Assembly: GCA_022843165.1 (NCBI GenBank)
Contig: JALHOD010000001.1
Span: 189,678 to 253,677, forward strand
Direction of reading: 5' to 3'
Length of the DNA: 64,000 nucleotides
DNA from: Pseudorhodoplanes sp.
GTDB taxonomy: Bacteria > Pseudomonadota > Alphaproteobacteria > Rhizobiales > Xanthobacteraceae
This document shows, one piece after another, positions 56,864 through 64,000 of the stretch. A model generated the notes under the pieces. It was given only the letters and a program-made list of their open reading frames with translations. It was not told the origin of the DNA and made no database searches. The position numbers were made by a program, and so were the translations under genes. Each line of letters starts with the position of its first letter. Position 1 is the first letter of the stretch.

Positions 56864-57322
56864 GACGCTTCTCCCTGCGATACCGTCGCGGCAATCCGTT
56901 TTTCGGAATGCGAAAATTCTTTTCACAAAGAATAAGCGCGCAGCGGCATTACGTCAATGATGGGGCCGGCGCTTTGCTTTTGCAGAGGCGTTCACGATGC
57001 TGCGTTGTAAGGCCATCAATGGTCGCGGCTGTGCATTCAACCGTGTGATGGCGAGTCCGCTCACGGTCGGAGGCGAACATTCACGCAATTTGCACAAGGT
57101 CGATTTCGAAGCACGTCAGTTTTGCGCCAAGATTTGACATTGGCGCATCGCGCAACAGGCCGCCCGCCGAAGCCTGAAAATACCTGCGATCGTCCCTCCT
57201 TTTGACGCGAGCAATTCCTACTCCGAGCCGGTTTCGCGTGAGGAGTTCCGGGCACGTTGACAATGCGCTTGGAAGCGGGTGAACAGAGGTATGCTTTCAC
57301 GCCAGCTGACCGCAGCCCTACT
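56864..57322. other. unassigned junction DNA
   Basis: 459 bases between the IclR start and the terminase scrap. Contains the likely IclR promoter near its left end. The rest shows no frame with a recognisable family, no tRNA and no clear inverted repeats. Confidence 0.4.
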
Positions 57323-57445
57323 AACCGCCAAGCCGAAATCATGATGCGGATAGCGTCAGAGTTCGGCTTCACGCCAGCAAGCCGGAGCAGGATTTCCGCA
57401 CCAAGAGACGAGTTACCCGATCTCTTTAGCCTGCAATCAAATGAG
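57323..57445 (+). pseudogene. 3' fragment of a second terminase small subunit (copy B)
   Basis: NRQAEIMMRIASEFG ... SRISAPRDELPDLFSLQSNE: the end of a P27-family terminase small subunit with nothing of its first two thirds. The first 81 bases (57323-57403) are the partner of 46770-46850. Codon-level comparison shows only silent changes over 27 codons. The frame then continues into antisense nfeD codons. Confidence 0.85.
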
Positions 57446-57475
57446 AAGGCATGCCATTGCGCCTTTACTCCGAAA

Positions 57476-57933
57476 GCGGCCGTCAGTGAGACGCCGCCTA
57501 TCTCGATTGGCGTTGCTGCACCAACATTGGTCCCCGGCGCCATTGCTGCAATATGCGCCGCGTAGACGAGGAATGTTCCCGCAGACGCTGCGCGCGCTCC
57601 GCCTGAAGACACGTAGACGATCACCGGAACAGGAGACGCCAGAATTTGCTGAATGATATCGCGTGTTGAGGTGACAAGACCGCCAGGCGTGTCAAGCTGA
57701 ATGACCAGAGCGCGCGCGTTTTCTTGACGAGCCTTAGCGACCGCATCGGTGATCAAACGCGTCGCCGCGACTCCGATCGCGCCTTTGATCTCGGTGACAA
57801 GTATCGGACCGCTTCGCTCGGCAGCCCGCAGCGCGGGAATTGAACCGGCCGCACATAAAACGATCAATGCAATTGCAACAAAGCACCCACACGCGAGCGA
57901 TCGCTTCGCCGCTCCGACTATTACGGACCTCAT
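57476..57933 (-). pseudogene. 5' part of an NfeD/ClpP-class membrane serine protease gene
   Basis: From ATG 57933: signal or membrane segment (about 12-32), then PILVTEIKGAIGVAATRLIT, LVIQLDTPGGLVTSTRDIIQ, SSGGARAASAGTFLVYAAHI (nucleophile Ser) and APGTNVGAATPIEIGGVS. Homology stops near 57476, and the frame becomes antisense terminase sequence. The region with the catalytic Lys and the membrane part of NfeD are lost. The junction shows that phage DNA replaced or interrupted the 3' portion of this gene. Confidence 0.8.
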
Positions 57934-58104
57934 TGCCAAAACTTACGCCTACATCATTGCTATTCTTTTATATGCATCAATAGTGCCAGAGAACCACTAT
58001 TGTCCTTGAGCTTCAGAGGCGCTTCGGAGGCGTCCCCATCCTTCTGCGAATTGGCCCGTTCGACCATCTGGTTGCAGATGTGACCACACATCGGGAGTCT
58101 CGGT

Positions 58105-59043
58105 ATGCAATCGATTGTCACGATGACCATAAACCCCGCGATCGACGTATCGACTTCTGTGAATCGGATTACGCCGGTTCACAAGCTGCGTTGCGCGACC
58201 GCGCAGTACGATCCGGGCGGCGGCGGCATTAATGTCGCTCGCGTCGTTCATAAGCTGAGCGGCGAAGTCACCGCGGTCTATCCGGTGGGCGGCGCGACCG
58301 GACAATTTCTTCGTCGCATCGTTGAGAAGGAGGGCATCCACGGCTCGACATTCGAGGTGCACGACGAGACCCGACTCAGCTTTACAGTTTTGGAGGGCGA
58401 GACCGGCGACGAGTATCGCTTTGTCTTGCCCGGGCCTCCACTCAGCGAGCCGGAATGGCAGCAGTGCATTGAAAAGATCAAGCGTCTGCCCGATCGACCA
58501 GGCATTCTGGTCATGAGCGGAAGCTTGCCTCCCGGAGTACCCGATGATTTCTATGCCAGGGTCGCACGAATGGCGAAAGACTGGGGCACTAAGCTCGTGC
58601 TCGATACTTCCGGACCGGCCTTGTCGGCCGCACTGCTGGAAGGCATGTACCTTGTCAAGCCGAACCTTCGTGAACTGCGAGAGCTGACGGAGAAGTCTCT
58701 CGACGACGAGAAGTCTTGGGTGGCAGCATGCCGCGGCTTGGTCGAGGCCGGTAAGACCGAGGTCGTCGCGCTGACGCTCGGGGACCAGGGTGCCCTTCTG
58801 GTCACGCAGGGCTCTACTTTGCGGGCCCCGGCGCTCCCGATCAAACCGGTAAGCACGGTCGGTGCTGGCGACAGCTTCATGGGCGCCATGGTGTGGGCTC
58901 TCGCCTCCGGTCACAGCTTGGACGAGGCATTCCGGTATGGCGTGGCCGCTGGTTCTGCCGCACTCATAACACCGGGCACCGAATTGTGCCGCCGTGAAGA
59001 CGTGGATGACCTTCACGGTCAGGTTGTGATGCACACCATTTGA
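58105..59043 (+). CDS. PfkB-family hexose-phosphate kinase (1-phosphofructokinase type)
   Basis: 312 residues: TMTINPAIDVSTSV, the substrate-binding GGGGINVARVVHKLSGE, and the anion-hole motif TVGAGDSFMGAMV near 250. It phosphorylates fructose-6-phosphate, fructose-1-phosphate or tagatose-6-phosphate; sequence alone does not decide (PfkB of E. coli-type is closest in style). Convergent to ppsA. An opposing kinase/PEP-synthase pair suggests control of carbon flow around glycolysis. Confidence 0.87.
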   Translation: MQSIVTMTINPAIDVSTSVNRITPVHKLRCATAQYDPGGGGINVARVVHKLSGEVTAVYPVGGATGQFLRRIVEKEGIHGSTFEVHDETRLSFTVLEGETGDEYRFVLPGPPLSEPEWQQCIEKIKRLPDRPGILVMSGSLPPGVPDDFYARVARMAKDWGTKLVLDTSGPALSAALLEGMYLVKPNLRELRELTEKSLDDEKSWVAACRGLVEAGKTEVVALTLGDQGALLVTQGSTLRAPALPIKPVSTVGAGDSFMGAMVWALASGHSLDEAFRYGVAAGSAALITPGTELCRREDVDDLHGQVVMHTI

Positions 59044-59111
59044 AACGCGCGATGCCGAGCCGGTAGTCAACTTTTCTTGGGCACGGGGTCATTTGGCGCA
59101 GAGCCTCTGAA

Positions 59112-61535
59112 TTACGTTTGATGTGCAGTAGTGGAAACGCCGGCGCTTTTGCCGGCGGCTTCCGCCGCGGCGACCTTGCGCTTGACCGCGATGAAGCTGT
59201 CGGGGCTGACGGAAATGGAGTCGATGCCGCAGGCGACCAGGAATTCGGCGAACTCCGGGTGATCGCTCGGGGCCTGTCCGCAAAGTCCGATCTTGGCGCC
59301 GGCCTTGTGAGCCTCGCGGATGACGCTCTCGATCATCCACTTCACCGCCTCGTCCTGCTCGTCGAACAATTCCGCAAGCTCTTCGGAATCGCGGTCGACC
59401 CCAAGCGTGAGCTGCGTCAGATCGTTGCTGCCGATCGAGAAACCGTCGAACCGTTCCGCGAATGCCTGGGCCAGAATGACATTCGATGGGATCTCGCACA
59501 TGACGTAGACTTCGAGATCGTTCTCGCCGCGCCGCAGGCCGTTCTCGGCCATGACGCCGAGGACCCGGTCCGCCTCCTTGATCGAGCGGCAGAATGGGAT
59601 CATGACAACGACGTTGCGAAAGCCCATCTCTTCACGCAAGCGGCGGATCGCCCGGCACTCCAATGCGAAACCGTCGCGATAGCGTGGCGAATAATACCGC
59701 GAGGCACCGCGGAACCCGATCATCGGGTTCTCCTCTTTGGGTTCGAAGGCGGCGCCGCCGACGAGATTGGCGTATTCATTGGTCTTGAAGTCGCTCATGC
59801 GGATGATGACAGGCTTGGGATGCTGAGCGGCTGCGATGCGCGCGAGCCCGCGGGCCAGCCGGTCGACAAAATATTCCGTCTTGTCCGCGTAGCCTTGCGT
59901 GAGGTCGGCAATGGTTTCCTTGGCATCTCGATCTTCGAGCGTGTCAAAGTGGACCAGCGCCATCGGATGCACCTTGATGTGGTTGCTGACGACAAACTCC
60001 ATGCGCGCAAGCCCGACGCCGTCCGCGGCAATTCGCCACCAGCGAAACGCCGCTGCCGGGTTGCCGAGGTTGAGCATGATCTGGGTGCGGGTCGGGGGCA
60101 GGTTTCTGAAGTCGAGCTTCTCGACCTCGTATTCGGCGAAACCTTCGTAGACGAAACCCTGGTCGCCCTCGGCGCAAGATACCGTTACCTCCTGTCCGTC
60201 GGACAAGAGCCGTGTCGCGTCGCCGGTTCCGACAATGGCAGGCAGGCCAAGCTCGCGGCTGACGATAGCGGCGTGTGACGTGCGTCCGCCGCGATCGGTA
60301 ACGATCGCCGCCGCCCGCTTCATGATCGGCACCCAGTCGGGGTCGGTATTCTGCGTCACCAGAACAGCGCCATCCACGAAGCGATCGATATCGCGGGCGC
60401 TCTCGATCAGACAGACAGGCCCGGTCACGATCGCTTCGCCGATGCTCAGACCAGTGACAAGCTTGCGGCCTTTCGATTTGATTCGATAGGACTTGTATTC
60501 GCCGGCCTCTTTGCGCGATTGCACCGTCTCGGGCCGTGCCTGAACGATGAACAATTCGCCGCTCTCGCCGTCCTTGGCCCATTCGATGTCCATCGGGCAG
60601 CCATAGTGCTCCTCGATCACACAGCCCCAGCGGGCGAATGTGAGGATGTCCTGGTCCGTCAGGACGAACGCGGCGCGTTCCGCCTTGGAGGTCGGCACGG
60701 TGCGGGTGGGTCGATCGCCTTCCCGCGCATAGATCATCTTTTGCGCCTTTCCGCCCAGCCGCTTCTCGACGATCGGCGTGAGCGACGGCTCCGACAACAA
60801 CGGCTTGAAAACCTGATATTCGTCGGGGTCGACCGTGCCCTGGACGACAGTCTCCCCTAGCCCCCAGGCGGCATCGATCACCACGATCTTGTCAAAGCCA
60901 GTCTCGGTGTCGATCGTGAACATGACCCCGGCGCTGCCGACGTCCGAGCGCACCATGGTCTGAACGCCGACCGAAAGCGCGACCTTCAGGTGGTCAAAGC
61001 CTTTGGTCTGCCGGTAGCTGATGGCGCGGTCAGTGAAAAGCGACGCGAAGCAGCGCCGGCAGGCGTCGAGCAACGCTGGTTCGCCGCGAATGTTGAGAAA
61101 CGTCTCCTGCTGCCCGGCAAAGCTGGCATCTGGAAGGTCCTCGGCCGTGGCACTCGACCGCACGGCCACAGCGGCATCCGTCTTGCCGACACGGCGGCAA
61201 AGCTCCCCGTAGGCGCCGCCGATGGCGATGGCCGTGTCCTTCGGCCATTCGCCGCGAAGGACGGCGCGGCGGATCGTCTGGCCGGCCTCGGGCAGCGGGG
61301 TCCGGCCCGCCTGCAGGTCCTGGAGCGTTGTTGCGATGATACCTCTGAGCTGGTTAGAATCGATAAAGTGCCAAAAGGCCTGTGCCACGGTCGCAAAGCC
61401 TGGCGGAACGGCGACGCCACGTTCGCCGAGATGGCGCACCATCTCGCCGAGCGACGCATTCTTTCCGCCGACGAGCGCGACATCAGCCCGGCCTAGTTCC
61501 TCGAACCAGATCACCTCGTCTGCTCGCGTGGACAT
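59112..61535 (-). CDS. ppsA: phosphoenolpyruvate synthase
   Basis: 807 residues from ATG 61535, which has AGGAGG 5 bases upstream; the frame extends to 61565. N-terminal ATP/pyruvate-binding domain (VGGKNASLGEMVRHLGERG), central phospho-His motif GGRTSHAAIVSRELGLPAIV and C-terminal PEP-utilizer domain (MIGFRGASRYYSPRY, GLCGQAPSDHPEF with the catalytic Cys). Converts pyruvate, ATP and water to PEP, AMP and phosphate for gluconeogenesis. Confidence 0.95.
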   Translation of the reverse strand: MSTRADEVIWFEELGRADVALVGGKNASLGEMVRHLGERGVAVPPGFATVAQAFWHFIDSNQLRGIIATTLQDLQAGRTPLPEAGQTIRRAVLRGEWPKDTAIAIGGAYGELCRRVGKTDAAVAVRSSATAEDLPDASFAGQQETFLNIRGEPALLDACRRCFASLFTDRAISYRQTKGFDHLKVALSVGVQTMVRSDVGSAGVMFTIDTETGFDKIVVIDAAWGLGETVVQGTVDPDEYQVFKPLLSEPSLTPIVEKRLGGKAQKMIYAREGDRPTRTVPTSKAERAAFVLTDQDILTFARWGCVIEEHYGCPMDIEWAKDGESGELFIVQARPETVQSRKEAGEYKSYRIKSKGRKLVTGLSIGEAIVTGPVCLIESARDIDRFVDGAVLVTQNTDPDWVPIMKRAAAIVTDRGGRTSHAAIVSRELGLPAIVGTGDATRLLSDGQEVTVSCAEGDQGFVYEGFAEYEVEKLDFRNLPPTRTQIMLNLGNPAAAFRWWRIAADGVGLARMEFVVSNHIKVHPMALVHFDTLEDRDAKETIADLTQGYADKTEYFVDRLARGLARIAAAQHPKPVIIRMSDFKTNEYANLVGGAAFEPKEENPMIGFRGASRYYSPRYRDGFALECRAIRRLREEMGFRNVVVMIPFCRSIKEADRVLGVMAENGLRRGENDLEVYVMCEIPSNVILAQAFAERFDGFSIGSNDLTQLTLGVDRDSEELAELFDEQDEAVKWMIESVIREAHKAGAKIGLCGQAPSDHPEFAEFLVACGIDSISVSPDSFIAVKRKVAAAEAAGKSAGVSTTAHQT

Positions 61536-61707
61536 CGCATCCTCCTTGGTAGGCGCTGCCGACACCGTGACGGCGAGCAGATCGCGAAAGTGGTCTACAG
61601 GCGTTTCATTATCTGCCGAATCTCAGTGGCCAGTTCTTACTCGTTGCGGTAGTTGCAGCCTTGATCAATCATTCGCGTTGCGAACACGACCATAATTATC
61701 GATCCGA

Positions 61708-62388
61708 TCATTCGGATGTCTCGACCAGGACAAGATGATCCCTGACACTCTTGACCCCCGGAACATTCTCGCAGGCGACACGTAACGCATCGCGTAGACG
61801 CTCGTCGAGGAGCACCCCCCGCAGGTGAACGACGCCGCTCCGCACCGAGATATCCACGGGAACCTGCCCCCAGGCATGACGACCCAGTTCGCTCAGGATT
61901 TGCTCGTGAATGCCGTTGTCTGAAGCAATGAATTCGGGAGCGTCATCGGCCAGGCGGGCCAACCCACGCAAGAGATTGGCGCGACTTATGATGCCGACAA
62001 CCTTGCCTTCCCGCACGACTGGAGTCCGCTTGACCCCGTGGCGCTCCATCTGCTCGACCACTTCGGATGCAGATGTCTCCTGCGAAACCGTGACAACGTC
62101 GCGCGACATCACGTCATCGACGCGCCGACTGTGGGTGTGAACGTACTCGTCGGCGAGCTTTCCAGGTCCCAGAACAAATTCCAGCCAGCGGGGGCGTTTC
62201 ATTGCGGTGCCGCTCTCCGCACGACGCAGCAGGTCACCCTCCGTAACGATGCCAACCAGGTTGCCTGCGGCATCAACGACCGGCAATCCGCTGATGCGGT
62301 ACTGAAGCATCAATTGCGCGGCTTGCGCGATCGAAGCGTCAGGGCGGATCGTGGCTGCCCCGAACGTCATGATATCAGCCGCTTTCAT
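61708..62388 (-). CDS. tandem CBS plus BON domain protein
   Basis: 226 residues. Two CBS modules (about 1-60 and 85-145: YRISGLPVVDAAGNLVGIVT, GVKRTPVVREGKVVGIISRA) and a C-terminal BON domain (about 150-222, VDISVRSGVVHLRGVLLDER). CBS pairs bind adenine nucleotides or related ligands; BON binds lipid or envelope surfaces. Such proteins occur in stress and hypoxia gene groups next to ppsA and similar genes. Regulatory role inferred. Confidence 0.88.
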   Translation of the reverse strand: MKAADIMTFGAATIRPDASIAQAAQLMLQYRISGLPVVDAAGNLVGIVTEGDLLRRAESGTAMKRPRWLEFVLGPGKLADEYVHTHSRRVDDVMSRDVVTVSQETSASEVVEQMERHGVKRTPVVREGKVVGIISRANLLRGLARLADDAPEFIASDNGIHEQILSELGRHAWGQVPVDISVRSGVVHLRGVLLDERLRDALRVACENVPGVKSVRDHLVLVETSE

Positions 62389-62580
62389 TTTAGACCTCTC
62401 GCTGTTGAACGGACCACATTTGACTGTAGAGAACTGGCTCTGTGCTGCGATGTCTGTTGTAAAACATCAGCGTCAGCAGCTCGAAAATACTCGGCCTGCA
62501 TGCGTTGCTTCCATCCCTCACACGCTTTCGTCAGCCTTAGCAGAGAGGGCCATTCAGGGTGGAGTGTCGATGAATAAGCG

Positions 62581-64000
62581 TTATGCATAGTTGTCCTGCC
62601 CTTGACCTTTCGGGTGGTGCTCCTCACGCGCAGCTCTCTGAATCACACAGAGCACCTGATGTGTCGTTCCGTCGGTCGGGAATTTCAACGTCTGTCCGAC
62701 CCGACCCTCCCCATCGACTATGATTGACACGTCACCCGCTCCGAGGCTGTCGGGATCCTCGACGCGAATGATCAGAGCGCCGGTTGGACGAGAGATGCGC
62801 GCCTCGAACCCTTTCCATGCTCTCGGTAAGCAAGGAGAGATCAGCAGGTCGCCCTCCACCAGCCGCAGTCCCAATATGTGTTCCACGGCGAAGCGCCAGG
62901 TCCAGGCCGCAGCGCCCGTGTACCAGCTCCACCCGCCGCGGCCGATATGCGGCGCATTACCCGCAACATCGGCTGCCAGCACATAGGGTTCTGTCCGATA
63001 TCGCTCCGCGTCATTTCGATTCAGAGTGTGTGTGACAGGACTGATTCTATCGAACACTTCCTTGGCGCGATCCCCATCGCCAAGATGCGTGAATGCGATA
63101 CCCAGCCAGGCCGCGGCATGGGAATATTGGCCGCCATTTTCCCGGATGCCCGGCGGATAGGCCTTGATATAACCCGGCTCGCGCGGCGTCGTGTCGAAGG
63201 CCGGCCAAAGGAGCCGAACCAGCCGATCGTCATCACGGATCAGGTGACGCGCAGCCGCGCCCATGGCCTGACGGACGCGCTCTGGATCGCCCGCCTTCGA
63301 CAATACAGCCCACGACTGTGCTATGGAATCGATCCTGCACTCATCATTGGATTTCGATCCCCACGGGCGGCCATCATCGTCTATGGCGCGCAGGTACCAC
63401 TCTCCGTCCCACCCGGATTCTTCGGCCGCGTGCTGGAGATCCGACGCCCGCTTGGTCCAACGTTCAACAAGATCGCTCCGCTCTTGGCGCTCGCACAGGC
63501 CGACGAAGCCCTTGATGGTTGCGATCGTAAACCATGCCAGCCAGATGCTTTCGCCGCGGCCATGCTCTCCCACCCGGTCCATGCTGTCATTCCAGTCCCC
63601 CGATCCAATCAGCGGCATGCCGTGCGCGCCCCTGGTGAAGCCGCGATCGAGCGCACGTTCGCAATGCTCGAAAATCGATCGCCGAGAACTCGTCGTTTCA
63701 AAACGGGTGAAGCGGTCCTTCTCATCCGCGGAAAGCGCAGCACCACTCAGAAATGGCGCCGTTTCCGACAGGATCGCGTTGTCGCCGGTCGCCTCGACAT
63801 AGGCGCTTGCCACATACGGCAACCAGAGCAGGTCGTCGGAGCAGCGGGTTCGCACACCTCGATCCAACGGGGGGTGCCACCAGTGCAGCACATCGCCTTC
63901 CTCGAACTGGTGTGCGGCTGCGGTCAGAATATGCCGCCGTGCACGATCGGGGTCCGCTTGGAGAAGCGCCAGCACGTCCTGAAGCTGATCGCGAAAGCCG
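62581..64000 (-). CDS. GH94 cyclic beta-1,2-glucan synthase-type enzyme, C-terminal part (partial at window end)
   Basis: At least 472 codons, open through the window edge; the minus frame at the edge reads [17 protein letters not shown], a GH94 hallmark. The [13 protein letters not shown] motif with the general-acid Asp, [20 protein letters not shown] and the final [15 protein letters not shown] are typical of the phosphorylase domain of NdvB/ChvB-like glucan synthases and related glycoside phosphorylases. Those are up to 2,800 residues long, so most may lie outside the window. Role: periplasmic cyclic glucan or beta-glucan turnover. Confidence 0.87.
   Translation of the reverse strand, partial: GFRDQLQDVLALLQADPDRARRHILTAAAHQFEEGDVLHWWHPPLDRGVRTRCSDDLLWLPYVASAYVEATGDNAILSETAPFLSGAALSADEKDRFTRFETTSSRRSIFEHCERALDRGFTRGAHGMPLIGSGDWNDSMDRVGEHGRGESIWLAWFTIATIKGFVGLCERQERSDLVERWTKRASDLQHAAEESGWDGEWYLRAIDDDGRPWGSKSNDECRIDSIAQSWAVLSKAGDPERVRQAMGAAARHLIRDDDRLVRLLWPAFDTTPREPGYIKAYPPGIRENGGQYSHAAAWLGIAFTHLGDGDRAKEVFDRISPVTHTLNRNDAERYRTEPYVLAADVAGNAPHIGRGGWSWYTGAAAWTWRFAVEHILGLRLVEGDLLISPCLPRAWKGFEARISRPTGALIIRVEDPDSLGAGDVSIIVDGEGRVGQTLKFPTDGTTHQVLCVIQRAAREEHHPKGQGQDNYA

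Noticed and set aside
61660..61690. FNR/anaerobox-like TTGATCAATCA between ppsA and the CBS-BON gene
   Set aside because: Half-site spacing does not match TTGAT-N4-ATCAA.

Overview
This is a high-GC bacterial chromosome window. Gene order and gene content (a dapD-dapE-truA-fmt-def-rmuC neighbourhood, an AmpG-like permease, recR, PAS_7-type c-di-GMP enzymes, DUF1036 and DUF1622 proteins, TRAP-TAXI transport, GH94 beta-glucan enzymes) point to an alphaproteobacterium of the Hyphomicrobiales, probably of the Bradyrhizobium/Rhodopseudomonas/Xanthobacteraceae type. The taxonomic call is inference from gene content; no rRNA is present.

Layout. 0.2-17.5 kb is conserved chromosomal housekeeping: an M23 peptidase, clpB, a MOSC protein, a DUF1036 protein, a HAD nucleotidase, lysine/peptidoglycan biosynthesis (dapD, dapE), truA, a flavin-binding-type oxidase, fmt-def (formyl-methionine metabolism), rmuC, an AmpG-like permease, a DUF1622 gene broken by one amber codon, recR and a methyltransferase. 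17.7-21.7 kb holds a large PAS-GGDEF-EAL protein, followed by a remnant of a second copy of the methyltransferase's 3' end. 21.8-23.9 kb is a pore-TrkA potassium-channel-type protein with a small membrane partner. 24.0-31.2 kb is a dense oxyanion (tungstate/molybdate) uptake locus: eight co-directional genes (tupB-tupC-tupA, a ModA-like binding protein, a Mop/TOBE protein, and a MolABC/FecBCD-like type II importer) run away from a divergent HTH/binding-protein-fold regulator.

From the tRNA-Ser at 31.3 kb the character changes to accessory DNA. A serine protease gene is cut just after the tRNA, small hypothetical genes follow, and an SOS-associated peptidase gene is cut at the left border of a copper-type metal-resistance module (34-41 kb: CsoR-type repressor, a frameshifted DUF411 protein, a Cys/His-rich exported protein, an unusual membrane-anchored RND adaptor, a CzcA/CusA pump, a small exported protein and a Met-rich DUF305 protein). 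41-46 kb mixes intact genes (ATP-grasp-like protein, zinc alcohol dehydrogenase, APC permease) with gene scraps (type II GAPDH, P-type ATPase, a frameshifted prophage DNA methyltransferase next to a terminase small subunit).

47-57 kb is a catabolic operon under an IclR regulator: TRAP-TAXI transporter, PL22-like beta-propeller protein, D-glutamate-cyclase-family protein and the two HyuA/HyuB (5-oxoprolinase/hydantoinase) subunits. On its right lies a second terminase small-subunit fragment, whose last 27 codons before the tail match the first copy with only silent changes, joined to an interrupted nfeD-type protease gene. 58-64 kb carries a sugar-phosphate/storage module: PfkB kinase, PEP synthase, a CBS-BON protein and the C-terminal part of a GH94 cyclic-glucan-type enzyme running off the window.

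Main theme: a stable core on the left, then an island-like right half built by repeated insertion and decay. The most interesting functional unit is the Mo/W locus with three different binding proteins. The most interesting structural signal is the pair of terminase fragments bracketing the hyu/TRAP operon.
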